Assembly: GCA_030538255.1 (NCBI GenBank)
Contig: JAUNUI010000013.1
Location: 1 to 64,000 of the forward strand
Source: Pelistega sp.
Lineage (GTDB): Bacteria; Pseudomonadota; Gammaproteobacteria; Burkholderiales; Burkholderiaceae_B
Direction: 5' to 3'
Length of the DNA: 64,000 nucleotides
The position numbers and the translations under genes were made by a program. The notes beneath the pieces are model-generated. The model was not told the origin of the DNA, did not search any database, and saw nothing but the letters and a program-made list of their open reading frames with translations. This document shows positions 42,831 to 52,105 of this stretch, in pieces; positions within the stretch are counted from its first letter, which is position 1; each line of letters starts with the position of its first letter.

Positions 42831-44006
42831 ATGAAAAACTATTTTATTAAGTTCCTAGTTTGTTGTTTTATGCTTTTTGGTGGCGCTGCTTACGCCCAAA
42901 AAATCACCTTTGATTTAGTTGATGACAAAGGCCCTGTGACGCAAGAAAGCTACCCAGGGAAATATCTTTTATTAGCCATTGGCTATACCTCATGTCCTGA
43001 CATCTGCCCGACGACTTTGTATGAGTACGGTCTGACGATGAAGGCACTTAAAAACCCCGATGCTATCCAACCGATTTTCGTGACGATTGACCCTGCTAAT
43101 GATGATATCGATCGCTTGAATGTGTATACGCGCTATTTTGACGAGCGTATTGTCGGTTTATCAGGTAGCATGGAAAACATTCAGAATTTAGCCGATCAAA
43201 TTGGTGCAACGTTCGGCTATCGTGCTAATGGTAAGAAAATTGACAACCCAGTACGCGGCATGTCTTACACGGTCTACCATAGCGCCTTAATTTACTTAAT
43301 TTCACCAGAGCGTGAAATCCTTGATGTCTATGATTATCAAATTGGTGATGAAGATCTCACCGCTGCGCTCGATAAGGTTCTAGGTGGAGCGCCTCAAGCT
43401 AAGGCAGAGACAAGCGCAGCCACTGTAAGTAATACGGATGGTGCTACTGAGCAGGCTGATGCAGCTCATAACAAGAGTGACGCTGGGGCTAGCACAGGTA
43501 CCGCAGCGACGCCGACTAGCGTAGCGAATGCGGCGACGGCACAAGTAGCGGCAGCGAATAGTCCTAAAGTGGCAGATGCGAATTGTGAGTTACCTACGGG
43601 CTTTAAACCGAGTAAAGAAGCCACAGAATTAGCGTCGATTGTAAACACAGCACCTGATGCTAAGGTGAGTTTATTAAATTTGTGGGCAATTTGGTGTGAG
43701 CCTTGCCGTAAAGAATTACCCATCTTAGATGGTTTTGCTGCGCAACAAAAAGAGATGGCGATTGTGACCCTTAATCTGAATGATAAAGCGGACAAAATCA
43801 GCGATTTCTATGCGCAAAATAAGATCCAACACCTTAGCCAAGAAAGCACCAATGACGGTAAACTCTTACGTCGTTTAGGTGGTATGGGCTTACCCTTCAA
43901 TGCCTTATTTGTTGAGGGTAAAGCGGTAGCGATCAAAAGCGGTATCATTGATGAGACCGACTCTCTCAGCCGTTACGCACAATGTATGCATGCGGCTGCA
44001 CATTAG
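42831..44006 (+). CDS. Sco/SenC-thioredoxin fusion, periplasmic copper-delivery protein
   Basis: A 391-residue two-domain exported protein. Residues 1-22 are a signal peptide. Residues about 24-186 form an Sco1/SenC domain with copper ligands C55, C59 (SCPDICP) and H150 (VYHSALIYL). A linker rich in A, T and S spans about 187-250. Residues about 252-391 form a TlpA-type thioredoxin domain with WCEPC (C289, C292). Sco proteins load copper and thioredoxins reduce the receiving thiols; fusing them behind nirK suggests a dedicated copper-loading module for NirK or a partner oxidase. Sco and TlpA-like proteins are usually separate genes. GGGGGAT precedes the ATG. Confidence 0.9.
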   Translation: MKNYFIKFLVCCFMLFGGAAYAQKITFDLVDDKGPVTQESYPGKYLLLAIGYTSCPDICPTTLYEYGLTMKALKNPDAIQPIFVTIDPANDDIDRLNVYTRYFDERIVGLSGSMENIQNLADQIGATFGYRANGKKIDNPVRGMSYTVYHSALIYLISPEREILDVYDYQIGDEDLTAALDKVLGGAPQAKAETSAATVSNTDGATEQADAAHNKSDAGASTGTAATPTSVANAATAQVAAANSPKVADANCELPTGFKPSKEATELASIVNTAPDAKVSLLNLWAIWCEPCRKELPILDGFAAQQKEMAIVTLNLNDKADKISDFYAQNKIQHLSQESTNDGKLLRRLGGMGLPFNALFVEGKAVAIKSGIIDETDSLSRYAQCMHAAAH

Positions 44007-44055
44007 GCTAGTACCTAACTAGCTATTTACTCATTTACTTTTTAAAGGTAAAACG

Positions 44056-44526
44056 ATGAAAAAATTATCTCTTGTATTAGCGGCTTTATTCTTAGCTTCT
44101 GGCTCTGCTTTCGCGGCAGATCAAGCCACTACTGTTGAAAAATGTGCGATTCAAGAAGTACTGCCAGGTAAGGATATGACTGGAGCTTTTGTCACGTTCC
44201 ACCACAAAGGCCCAGCAGTGAATATCGTTTCAGCTGAGATTCCAAGCATTACTACCCATGTAGAATTGCACTCTATGGAAATGAAAGACAATGTCATGAC
44301 CATGATTCCTTTGACTGATCCTGAGTTAAAAGAAGGCACCCGTGAGTTTAAGAAAGGTGCTGACCACGTGATGGTCATGAGTATTCCTGATGATAAGAAA
44401 CCGAAAGTGGGTGATAAGCACACCATGATTTTCAAATTTAGTGATAATACTCAGGTGACTTGTGAGGCTGAGGTCAAATCAATTGATGAAATTATGAAAG
44501 AAGCGAAAATGCATAAAGCGCATTAA
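44056..44526 (+). CDS. PCuAC-family periplasmic copper chaperone
   Basis: A 156-residue periplasmic Cu(I) chaperone. The signal peptide ends AFAA near residue 20. The defining copper motif is visible as H72-x10-M83-x20-H104-x-M106. Family members deliver copper to CuA or, with Sco, to other copper enzymes. Here it lies 49 nt after the Sco-thioredoxin fusion and two genes after nirK, so it most likely serves NirK maturation. A C-terminal helix rich in K, M and H (about 145-156) may also bind copper. Confidence 0.93.
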   Translation: MKKLSLVLAALFLASGSAFAADQATTVEKCAIQEVLPGKDMTGAFVTFHHKGPAVNIVSAEIPSITTHVELHSMEMKDNVMTMIPLTDPELKEGTREFKKGADHVMVMSIPDDKKPKVGDKHTMIFKFSDNTQVTCEAEVKSIDEIMKEAKMHKAH

Positions 44527-44696
44527 TCAAATTGACGACTTAGTTCACGATATACGTCTGAAGCATCTTAAGTGTTTCATCTTAGGTACTGATTAGTAAG
44601 ATTGTCAGATGGGGAGTCTAGGTCGTCAGATGCAGGAACAAGCAGGGGATATCGGTCCCTTGCTTGCAAGAATAGTTGTAAAACGAGAGGTATTGA

Positions 44697-45896
44697 ATGA
44701 TGAAAAGACGTGACTTTCTTCGCTATCTAGCCGCAAGTGGCTTAGTGCTATCACACCCTGAATTAGCATTAGCAGCGACCAAAGCAAAATCACTTTACAA
44801 TCCTACTCGTTATCTTTTCGTAGCGGACAGTGAGTCGTACTTCATCACTATCTTTGATGTGGTGTCAGATCTCCAAGTCGATTTGCTTAATTTTAATATT
44901 AAGCCACAAGTGATTGAGATTGCCCGTGACGACTCTATGATGGTTGTTGGGAATAATGAAATCTCGTATCTGATCTTATACGATTTAAAAACACGTCTAC
45001 AACGTAAGATTGATTTACCTTCACCCTTGTATCAAACCTTCTTTGTGCCGCAGTCCAAACTTGTCGCCATTGCCTTGCGTGACCAAGTAGGCATGTTAAA
45101 TTATGAGACAGGTGAGCTCACGATGTACCCCGAGCGCTTTGACTCAGCGCGTCGTGATACGCACTTGTATGCCTACTATAATCTCTTATTTAGCTCCTTT
45201 AGTCAGACCTATTGGATTTTGGATGAAGACAATCCTCGGATTTATCGCAAGTCAGGCTACGATCCTGTGGAAAAGCCATGGGAGGTGATTGATTTTTCTA
45301 AGCGTATCCAGACTAAACCGGGTTGGGGCCTTGACTCGGGAATCGCCAGTCCGGAAGACTATATGGTGGCCTTCACCACCAAAGAAGGCGCTGAAGGTTT
45401 TGTCTATTTCCCTGAAGACGATAAATTATTAAGCACGGGCCCTATGCATGTGGCCGGTTCTTCTTATCGTCCCTTACTCTTACCTTATATTGACTACTAC
45501 TCTAAGCGTGTCTTATTTGGTGATGTGAGTGGTAATGTTGCCCTCTTTAATTTTGATCAAGGTGAGAAACCACAGCGCTTTAAAGTGGATTTTTCGCCAC
45601 GTCTATTCCGCAGCGGTTGGCTCGAAAGTACTTGGATGTTAGGCGGCGATAAGGGCCTACAATTCCAATCTTATGATAATCCAGAGGATAAGAAAGTCTA
45701 TCGTTTCCCGGCACAAGTGGTGGATATGTGGGTGTCAGGTGATAGTAAAACCATGTACATGGTGGTCGATGAAGGGATACCGCAAGTCCTGCGCTATGAT
45801 ATACGCACGAAAGAAGAGATGGATCCCTTACGTATCTATGGGGTGGTCATGGGGGGACAATTGCGTATGGGTAGTAATAATAGTATTTGCTATTAA
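44697..45896 (+). CDS. Tat-exported beta-propeller-like protein of the nirK cluster
   Basis: I do not recognise a named family. The 399-residue protein opens with a strong twin-arginine signal (KRRDFLRYLAASG, cut near residue 27) and continues as repeated blocks of about 40-50 residues with WD/YVTN-like spacing (RYLFVADSESYFITIFDVV, DDSMMVVGNNEISYLILYD, KRVLFGDVSGNVALFNFD), which suggests a periplasmic beta-propeller. There is no CxxCH heme motif. GAGAGG precedes two adjacent ATGs. It ends the nirK cluster before a terminator. Export in folded form suggests a cofactor; a role in NirK assembly or electron delivery is inference. Confidence 0.8.
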   Translation: MMKRRDFLRYLAASGLVLSHPELALAATKAKSLYNPTRYLFVADSESYFITIFDVVSDLQVDLLNFNIKPQVIEIARDDSMMVVGNNEISYLILYDLKTRLQRKIDLPSPLYQTFFVPQSKLVAIALRDQVGMLNYETGELTMYPERFDSARRDTHLYAYYNLLFSSFSQTYWILDEDNPRIYRKSGYDPVEKPWEVIDFSKRIQTKPGWGLDSGIASPEDYMVAFTTKEGAEGFVYFPEDDKLLSTGPMHVAGSSYRPLLLPYIDYYSKRVLFGDVSGNVALFNFDQGEKPQRFKVDFSPRLFRSGWLESTWMLGGDKGLQFQSYDNPEDKKVYRFPAQVVDMWVSGDSKTMYMVVDEGIPQVLRYDIRTKEEMDPLRIYGVVMGGQLRMGSNNSICY

Positions 45897-45954
45897 TCAG
45901 TCGAGTAAACAGTAGCGCTGATTATTAAGGTGATTATTAAGGGTCGATTGTAAG

Positions 45955-46008
45955 AAGGACTGATTGTATAGGCCAGTGTATGGCATTCAATCAGTCCTTT
46001 CTTATTTC
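45955..46008 (+). terminator. Terminator of the nirK cluster
   Basis: AAGGACTGATTG (45955-45966) pairs perfectly with CAATCAGTCCTT (45988-45999) around a 21-nt loop, followed by TTCTTATTTC. It lies 59 nt after the stop of the propeller gene. Confidence 0.78.
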
Positions 46009-46183
46009 TAACATTGGCAATGGGATCAGTCTTATTCATTCGCTGATTATTTGCACAGTCCTCACTGAGCGAGGAACGAGGTTCTTGAGATTCAGGTATT
46101 GTTTGCTTACTTTGCCATACTGCTCGTCACTGCCTTAGCTTGACGGTGTAATACAGCAGTACGGCTTTGTTAAAAAGAGCTGC

Positions 46184-47527
46184 TTAGTTAAAAGCTCCAA
46201 GCTTCTCTCGCTGCTCTAGGCCCCAGACAAAATCAATCCATTGGCGAGCTTTCTCGGCGCTAGTCGCATTACGGTATTGCATTAAGCGACCTACCTTGGC
46301 TTCGATTTCATCGCGGCTTAAAGTATTGCCTGGATCGCCTTTTGGTTCATCAATAAAGGCTTCAAATTCACGACCATCTTTGGTTTTCACACTCACCTTA
46401 CCTAACCAACGGTTCGGGTAAGCGCCATCAACTTCAGTGTCTAATTGCATGCTGACTTTCTGACGGAAGGCATCAATTTCTTTATCCCCTAAGGCGCGGT
46501 CAAACTCATCAAGGCCGGCAAATTTTTGATAGGCGACGATACCTAGAACAGTACCCATAGAGAATTTAGACTGGTGTACGGTTTCAGGCTTATCTACAGC
46601 ACCTAAAACATCAATCGCGGCCTGGTGAACATGGGTCTTCACTTCGGCAATGTCTTCAGCTTGCAGTTGATTGTCTTGCATGGCGGCTAAGAGTGCATCG
46701 GCAGCTGGGTGGGTATGGCGACAAGAGGCATGGAATTTAAATGAGGTCTCTAACAAGGCCCAACGAGTGCCTAAGCGATCGACTAATTTACTTGGGTCGG
46801 CATCCGTAGACATGCCAGCGCCCATACCTTGCTTGCCTTCAAGAATTTGCACTGCGCCAGTAAAGCCATCCTGGGCTAAATAGGCGGCCATTAGACCATT
46901 AGCCGAGGCCTTAGCGGTATGTAGTTGTTTAGAATCTGCAGCGGTGCGTAGGAACTCCCATAATCCAGCTGCTTGCGTACCCGCAGAGCCCAATGCGTGA
47001 AGCATCTGTTCTGGATTGAGCTTGAGTAAGCTGCCGACGGCAGCGGCAGCGGCGATAGTGCCAGCTGTTGCCGTGGTATGGAAAATCTTATAGTGCGAAC
47101 GGCCTAAGAACTCTCCTACACGAATGCCCACTTCATAACCGACCACACAGGCGGTTAAGAAATCACGGCCTGAGGCACCAATACTTTGTGCGACGGCAAG
47201 AGCAGGAGGGAATACCACGCAAGCAGGGTGGAACACCGAGCTATTGTGTAGGTCATCTTGTTCCACCATATGTGCAGCAGCAGCATTCACCATGGCGGCG
47301 AATAAGGGTGATGTAAAGCGACCGGAGGCAAGGATTTGTGCCTTACCATGTTCAGGTCCTTGGGCGATCGCAAAGGCCTCAATGGTTTTAACGGGGCGCT
47401 CAGTTGAGCCTGCAAAAATTGAACCAATGGTGTCAAGGAATAAATCTTCGCAACGACGAAGAACATCACTAGGAATTTGTTCAAAGCGTAATTCTGATGC
47501 AAAACGAGCTAATTCTTGGCTAGACAT
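46184..47527 (-). CDS. MmgE/PrpD-family protein of the itaconate locus
   Basis: A 447-residue MmgE/PrpD-fold protein (cis-aconitate decarboxylase and 2-methylcitrate dehydratase relatives). Blocks are LFLDTIGSIFAGSTERP near 25, VEQDDLHNSSVFHPACVVFP near 83 and SFKFHASCRHTHPAADAL near 272. The ATG at 47527 is chosen; the open frame before it contains a terminator hairpin. A relative sits in the Pseudomonas aeruginosa itaconate cluster, so it may isomerise or hydrate an itaconate-related acid. A terminator separates it from the upstream acyl-CoA dehydrogenase, so it needs read-through or its own promoter. Confidence 0.88.
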   Translation of the reverse strand: MSSQELARFASELRFEQIPSDVLRRCEDLFLDTIGSIFAGSTERPVKTIEAFAIAQGPEHGKAQILASGRFTSPLFAAMVNAAAAHMVEQDDLHNSSVFHPACVVFPPALAVAQSIGASGRDFLTACVVGYEVGIRVGEFLGRSHYKIFHTTATAGTIAAAAAVGSLLKLNPEQMLHALGSAGTQAAGLWEFLRTAADSKQLHTAKASANGLMAAYLAQDGFTGAVQILEGKQGMGAGMSTDADPSKLVDRLGTRWALLETSFKFHASCRHTHPAADALLAAMQDNQLQAEDIAEVKTHVHQAAIDVLGAVDKPETVHQSKFSMGTVLGIVAYQKFAGLDEFDRALGDKEIDAFRQKVSMQLDTEVDGAYPNRWLGKVSVKTKDGREFEAFIDEPKGDPGNTLSRDEIEAKVGRLMQYRNATSAEKARQWIDFVWGLEQREKLGAFN

Positions 47528-47546
47528 AAAAATACCTGTCAAATAA

Positions 47547-47591
47547 TGAAAAAAAAGCGCGTCTCGTAAAAGTGTCTTACGTGACGCGCTT
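47547..47591 (-). terminator. Rho-independent terminator of the acyl-CoA dehydrogenase gene (minus strand)
   Basis: AAGCGCGTCTCGTAA (47555-47569) pairs with TTACGTGACGCGCTT (47577-47591) with one internal mismatch and a 7-nt loop. On the minus strand it is followed by eight T (A tract 47549-47556). It lies 13 nt after the acyl-CoA dehydrogenase stop and just before the PrpD-like start. Confidence 0.92.
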
Positions 47592-47603
47592 GACGCTGTG
47601 AAA

Positions 47604-48764
47604 TTAGAACGAACGCGGCAAGCCGAGTAAGTGTTCTGCAACGTATGAGTAAATCAAGTTGGTAGAAATTGGTGCTACTTGATAGAGGCGTGTTTCACGG
47701 AATTTACGCTCAACGTCGTACTCATTGGCAAAGCCAAAACCACCGTGGAATTGTAAGCAGGCATTAGCGGCTTCCCAAGAGGCATCTGCGGCGAGTAGTT
47801 TAGCCATATTGGCTTGAGCGCCCATATGTAAGTGTGCATCGAAACGACGGCTCGCTTCATAGCGCATTAGGCTAGCGGCTTCAATATTGATATAGGCTTT
47901 AGCAATAGGGAATTGAACGCCTTGGTTTTGACCGATAGGGCGACCAAAGACCACGCGATCTTTCACATACTCTGTTACTTTGTCGATAAACCAATAGCCG
48001 TCACCGATACACTCACCAGCAATTAGGGTACGCTCAGCGTTGAGGCCGTCAAGAATGTATTTAAAGCCTTTGCCTTCTTCGCCAATTAAGTTCTCTTCAG
48101 GAATTTCTAAGTTATCAAAGAAGAGTTCGTTGGTTTCGTGGTTCACCATGTTGGCGATTGGGTTCACGGCCATACCGTTCTTCATGGCTTCAGCAATATC
48201 CACGATGAAGATAGACATACCTTCCGACTTTTTCTTGACTTCTTCAAGCGGTGTTGTGCGCGCCAATAGAATCATGAGATCAGAGTGCTGAACACGAGAA
48301 ATCCATACTTTTTGACCGTTAATCACGTAACGACCGTCTTTTTTCACAGCAGTGGTTTTAATTTTGGTGGTGTCTGTGCCGGTTGTTGGCTCAGTAACCG
48401 CCATGGATTGTAGGCGTAGTTCGCCAGTGGCAATCTTCGGTAGGTAGAGTTCTTTTTGTTTTTCTGAACCATGGCGAAGTAATGTGCCCATATTGTACAT
48501 CTGGCCGTGGCAGGCACCGGAGTTACCGCCATTGCGGTTGATCTCTTCCATGATCACTGTTGCTTCAGTGAGGCTTAGGCCAGAACCACCGTATTCTGTA
48601 GGGATTAGGGCAGCTAACCAACCAGCTTCGGTTAAGGCGTTAACAAATTGTTCAGGGTAGCCGCGCTCTTCGTCTACTTTGCGGAAGTACTCGGCAGGGA
48701 ATTGTTTCATCAAGTCGCGAATAGCGTCACGGATTTCGGTGTAATTATTTTCTATGTCGTGCAT
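47604..48764 (-). CDS. Acyl-CoA dehydrogenase of the itaconate locus
   Basis: A 386-residue FAD acyl-CoA dehydrogenase. Blocks are GWLAALIPTEYGGSGLSL near 49, QSMAVTEPTTGTDTTKIKTT near 125, HETNELFFDNLEIPEENLIG near 206 and LQFHGGFGFANEYDVERKFR near 341. The ATG at 48764 is preceded by AAAGAGA; earlier codons are unlikely. It diverges from a LysR regulator and is followed by a strong terminator. An acyl-CoA dehydrogenase is also present in the comparable Pseudomonas itaconate cluster; its exact substrate is not established. Confidence 0.9.
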   Translation of the reverse strand: MHDIENNYTEIRDAIRDLMKQFPAEYFRKVDEERGYPEQFVNALTEAGWLAALIPTEYGGSGLSLTEATVIMEEINRNGGNSGACHGQMYNMGTLLRHGSEKQKELYLPKIATGELRLQSMAVTEPTTGTDTTKIKTTAVKKDGRYVINGQKVWISRVQHSDLMILLARTTPLEEVKKKSEGMSIFIVDIAEAMKNGMAVNPIANMVNHETNELFFDNLEIPEENLIGEEGKGFKYILDGLNAERTLIAGECIGDGYWFIDKVTEYVKDRVVFGRPIGQNQGVQFPIAKAYINIEAASLMRYEASRRFDAHLHMGAQANMAKLLAADASWEAANACLQFHGGFGFANEYDVERKFRETRLYQVAPISTNLIYSYVAEHLLGLPRSF

Positions 48765-48880
48765 CTTATGTCTCTTTAGTGGAAGGTAAGTAATAAGCGT
48801 ACTATGCCAAAAAATCTTCACTCTGACTATTGCAAATTTGTTAAGATGGACTTAATCACAAGTTTAAGGGGCATTAATTT

Positions 48881-49810
48881 ATGGCAATGCGTTTTGATAT
48901 TACTGATATGCAATTAATGGTACATATTAGTGAAGCGAAAAGCCTGACGAAGGCGGCTGAGCGTAGCTTTCTCTCACTGCCCGCAGCAAGTAACCGGGTG
49001 AAGAATCTAGAGAATAATCTGGGTACCAATCTACTGTATCGAAACAACCATGGAGTGACTTTAACTGCCTCGGGTGAGGCTTTTGTGCGTCACTCTACCA
49101 GTGTATTGCGTCAACTTGAGCATCTCAACGATGATATGCGTGAGTTCGCCCAGGGCCTTAAGGGTAAGCTAAGGGTGTTTGCGAATACTACGGCGATGAG
49201 TGAGTTTATGCCGGGTATTCTAAGCAAGTATCTGATGCGCCATCCTGATGTGAGTGTGGAGCTCAGAGAGCGGCTCAGTTATCGGATTGTGCAAGCCGTG
49301 GCTGAGGGCTTGGCAGATATTGGTGTGCTTGCAGGCATCGATACCACCAGCAATGAGCAGAATAATGAACAACTCAGCTTTATCCCCTATCGTTCGGATA
49401 ATTTAGTTCTCGTGACGCCTATGCAGCATCCCTTAGCTGAGTATGATGAGGTCGCTTTTACCGATACCTTGATGTATGAATATGTGGGCTTGTCAGAGTG
49501 GAGTGCGATTCATCATTTCCTAAGACAAACGGCCGATACCCTAGGAATCCCGCTTAAATTTCGGGTCGAGGTTGGTGGTTTCGAAGCAGTCTGCCGTATG
49601 GTGGCTGCTCAGGTGGGCATAGGGGTAATTCCTGAGACAGTTGCACAACGTCAGCAGACGCACACACCGATTAAGATCGTGCGTCTCAAGGATGAGTGGG
49701 CGATTCGTCAGTTATTCGTTTGCGTACGTAATTACGAGATGCTGCCACCTTTTGCGCAAGATTTAGTGCTGTTAATGCAAGAGGATGCTTTGAAAAACTC
49801 GAGTTCTTAG
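48881..49810 (+). CDS. LysR-family regulator of the itaconate locus
   Basis: A 309-residue LysR-type regulator. The winged helix (MQLMVHISEAKSLTKAAERS, residues 10-29, then LPAASNRVKNLE) is followed by a two-lobe inducer domain (LVLVTPMQHPLAEYDEV near 171; AAQVGIGVIPETVAQ near 245). It diverges from the acyl-CoA dehydrogenase and precedes the hydratase-transferase-lyase genes by 267 bp. LysR regulators at itaconate clusters in Pseudomonas and Yersinia respond to itaconate; the same inducer is inferred here. Confidence 0.92.
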   Translation: MAMRFDITDMQLMVHISEAKSLTKAAERSFLSLPAASNRVKNLENNLGTNLLYRNNHGVTLTASGEAFVRHSTSVLRQLEHLNDDMREFAQGLKGKLRVFANTTAMSEFMPGILSKYLMRHPDVSVELRERLSYRIVQAVAEGLADIGVLAGIDTTSNEQNNEQLSFIPYRSDNLVLVTPMQHPLAEYDEVAFTDTLMYEYVGLSEWSAIHHFLRQTADTLGIPLKFRVEVGGFEAVCRMVAAQVGIGVIPETVAQRQQTHTPIKIVRLKDEWAIRQLFVCVRNYEMLPPFAQDLVLLMQEDALKNSSS

Positions 49811-50077
49811 GCTTTACGGCAGGCTTAACTGCTTAGTAAGGGGCGCGCCGCCGGCTTATGACGCGTTCGTAGGAGAAATTCACCAGTGACTGCCTCTAAA
49901 GAGTCTCGTGATGGTGTAGGTATACAAACCATTTCATCCCCCTTTTTACGATGCACAAGGTCCGTAGTAACACTGACTTAGTAAAGCTAAAAGCCCCCTT
50001 TCAACTAATTGAAATTGGCAAGTTCCCAGTATCAGGCTATTCTTACTCACATAATTAATTTTTAATGAGAATAGACA

Positions 50078-50914
50078 ATGAGCACAGTGGATTTAAACCA
50101 ATGGTTGGGCAGGCAGGAGACGTCTAGTGAATTTATTTCACCTAGCCATGTTAAGAAAATTGCGTATAGCTTGAATGCGCCAGTTCCGCAAGCGGGTGAT
50201 GCCTTACCACGTTTGTGGCAATGGGCTTTGTTTATCGATCCTATGCCATTAGGTGAGTTAGGGGACGACGGTCACCCTAAGCGCGGTGGCTTTTTACCCC
50301 CAGCTGACAACCGCAATCGTATGTGGGCAGGTGGTCGTTTGAAATTCCATCAAGCCTTGATTATTGGGCGTGATGCGACGCGCACATCGACAATTAAAGC
50401 GATTAAAGAGAAGGAAGGTTCAACCGGTAAATTATTGTTCGTTACCGTATTGCATGAGTATAGCCAAGATGGTCAATTGTGTATTACTGAAGAGCAAGAC
50501 ATTGTTTATCGTGAGCCAAGTCCTCCAAAATTAACCGGTACCGAAGCCTCCCCTGAGGCGCAATGGTCTGGTGATATTGAGCCAAGTAGCACCATGTTAT
50601 TCCGTTATTCTGCTGTGACTTTTAACGGTCATCGTATTCACTATGACTTCCCGTATGTCACTGAGGTTGAGGGTTATCCAGGTCTGGTAGTACATGGTCC
50701 GATGATTGCGACCTATGTATTGAATGGTTTTGAACAAGCGAATCCCGATAAAAAAGTCACTGGTTTTTCATTCCGCGGCGTGCGACCTTTAATTTCACCA
50801 AAACCATTTAAAGTTGAAGGTTTTATCGAAGAGGGTGGTCAATCTGCTAAAGTGTGGGCGCAACAAGAAGGTACATTTGCGCAAATCGGTCAAGTTGAAT
50901 TTGTGCAGGAGTAA
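50078..50914 (+). CDS. ich: Itaconyl-CoA hydratase (MaoC-like, double hotdog)
   Basis: A 278-residue double-hotdog hydratase. The N-terminal half has LPRLWQWALFIDPMPLGELG near 45 and GGFLPPADNRNRMWAGGRL near 70; the C-terminal half has LFRYSAVTFNGHRIHYDFPY with the hydratase aspartate/histidine region near 190 and YPGLVVHGPMIATY near 213. This pattern is shared by itaconyl-CoA and mesaconyl-C4-CoA hydratases. It would convert itaconyl-CoA to (S)-citramalyl-CoA. It is first of three tightly packed genes, 6 nt before the CoA-transferase. Confidence 0.88.
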   Translation: MSTVDLNQWLGRQETSSEFISPSHVKKIAYSLNAPVPQAGDALPRLWQWALFIDPMPLGELGDDGHPKRGGFLPPADNRNRMWAGGRLKFHQALIIGRDATRTSTIKAIKEKEGSTGKLLFVTVLHEYSQDGQLCITEEQDIVYREPSPPKLTGTEASPEAQWSGDIEPSSTMLFRYSAVTFNGHRIHYDFPYVTEVEGYPGLVVHGPMIATYVLNGFEQANPDKKVTGFSFRGVRPLISPKPFKVEGFIEEGGQSAKVWAQQEGTFAQIGQVEFVQE

Positions 50915-50920
50915 TAAGTT

Positions 50921-52105
50921 ATGAGTATTCGTCCCTTAGATGGTATTACCGTATTGAGTTTCGAGCATGCGATTGCCGCGCCATTTTGTACCCGTCAATT
51001 AGCGGATTTAGGCGCTCGTGTGATCAAGGTTGAGCGCCCTGGTGTAGGTGACTTTGCGCGTGGCTATGATGAGCGTGTGCGCGGCATGGCGTCGCATTTC
51101 GTCTGGACTAACCGATCGAAAGAAAGTTTAACCTTAGATGTAAAAGGCGAAGGTGCACAGGATGTGCTAGAAGCGATTTTGCCTGAAGTTGATATCTTGG
51201 TGCAAAACTTAGCACCGGGTGCGGCCAAGCGGCTAGGTCTGTCTTTTGAACAATTACATGAAAAATTCCCACGTCTAATCGTATGCGATATTTCTGGCTA
51301 TGGTGAAGGTGGTCCTTATGAGAAGAAGAAAGCCTACGACTTATTGATTCAAAGTGAATCAGGCTTTGTCTCTGTGACAGGTACCAAGGACGATATGGCT
51401 AAAGCGGGTTGTTCAATTGCTGATATTGCTGCGGGTATGTATGCCTATACGAATATTTTATCTGCTCTGATTCTGCGTGATCGTACGGGTGAGGGTAGCC
51501 ATATTGATGTCTCTATGTTGGAGAGTATGGTGGAGTGGATGAACTTCCCCATGTACTACGCTTTCGAAGGCCAAACCCCACCGATCCGTGCGGGTGCAGC
51601 GCATGCTGCCATCTACCCTTATGGTCCTTTCCCTGTGGCTGGCGGTCAGACCGTAATGCTAGGCCTACAGAATGAGCGTGAGTGGAAGGTGTTCTGCGAA
51701 CAGGTGTTAAAACAAGCGGCGCTGGCTGAAGATGAGCGCTTTATGAATAATACTTTACGCACAACGAATCGTGATGCCTTACGTGACTTGATCGTCCAAA
51801 GCTTCGCTAGCCAGTCTAAAGACGACGTGATTGCCTTGCTTGAAGAAGCCGGTATTGCGAATGCGAGCGTGAATGATATGCAAGGCGTATGGGATCACCC
51901 ACAATTAAAAGCGCGCGAACGTTGGGAGAATATCGATAGCCCAGTGGGTGAATTGCCTGCGCTCTTGCCACCAGGACGTAATAACCGTTATGACTATCGT
52001 ATGGATGCGGTACCAGGCTTGGGTCAGCATACTGATGCTATTTTGCATGAGCTGAACTTATCGGATGCGCAGATTGAGAAATTAAAAACTAATGGAGTCG
52101 TCTAA
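50921..52105 (+). CDS. ict: Itaconate CoA-transferase (CaiB/BaiF, class III)
   Basis: A 394-residue class III CoA-transferase that would activate itaconate with CoA from succinyl-CoA. The N-terminus RPLDGITVLSFEHAIAAPFC and the SKESLTLDVKG block are typical. The catalytic aspartate is D168 in CSIADIAAGMYAY; GYGEGGPYEKKKAYD lies near 127. The absence of the AGIGPAP and VGDMGGGS features separates it from the racemase at 21.5 kb. The stop overlaps the start of the lyase gene (TAATG), so translation is coupled. Assignment to itaconate rests on the gene trio. Confidence 0.88.
   Translation: MSIRPLDGITVLSFEHAIAAPFCTRQLADLGARVIKVERPGVGDFARGYDERVRGMASHFVWTNRSKESLTLDVKGEGAQDVLEAILPEVDILVQNLAPGAAKRLGLSFEQLHEKFPRLIVCDISGYGEGGPYEKKKAYDLLIQSESGFVSVTGTKDDMAKAGCSIADIAAGMYAYTNILSALILRDRTGEGSHIDVSMLESMVEWMNFPMYYAFEGQTPPIRAGAAHAAIYPYGPFPVAGGQTVMLGLQNEREWKVFCEQVLKQAALAEDERFMNNTLRTTNRDALRDLIVQSFASQSKDDVIALLEEAGIANASVNDMQGVWDHPQLKARERWENIDSPVGELPALLPPGRNNRYDYRMDAVPGLGQHTDAILHELNLSDAQIEKLKTNGVV

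Noticed and set aside
47528..47641. N-terminal extension of the PrpD-like protein
   Set aside because: The added codons span a strong terminator hairpin of the upstream gene and do not resemble the family's N-terminus.
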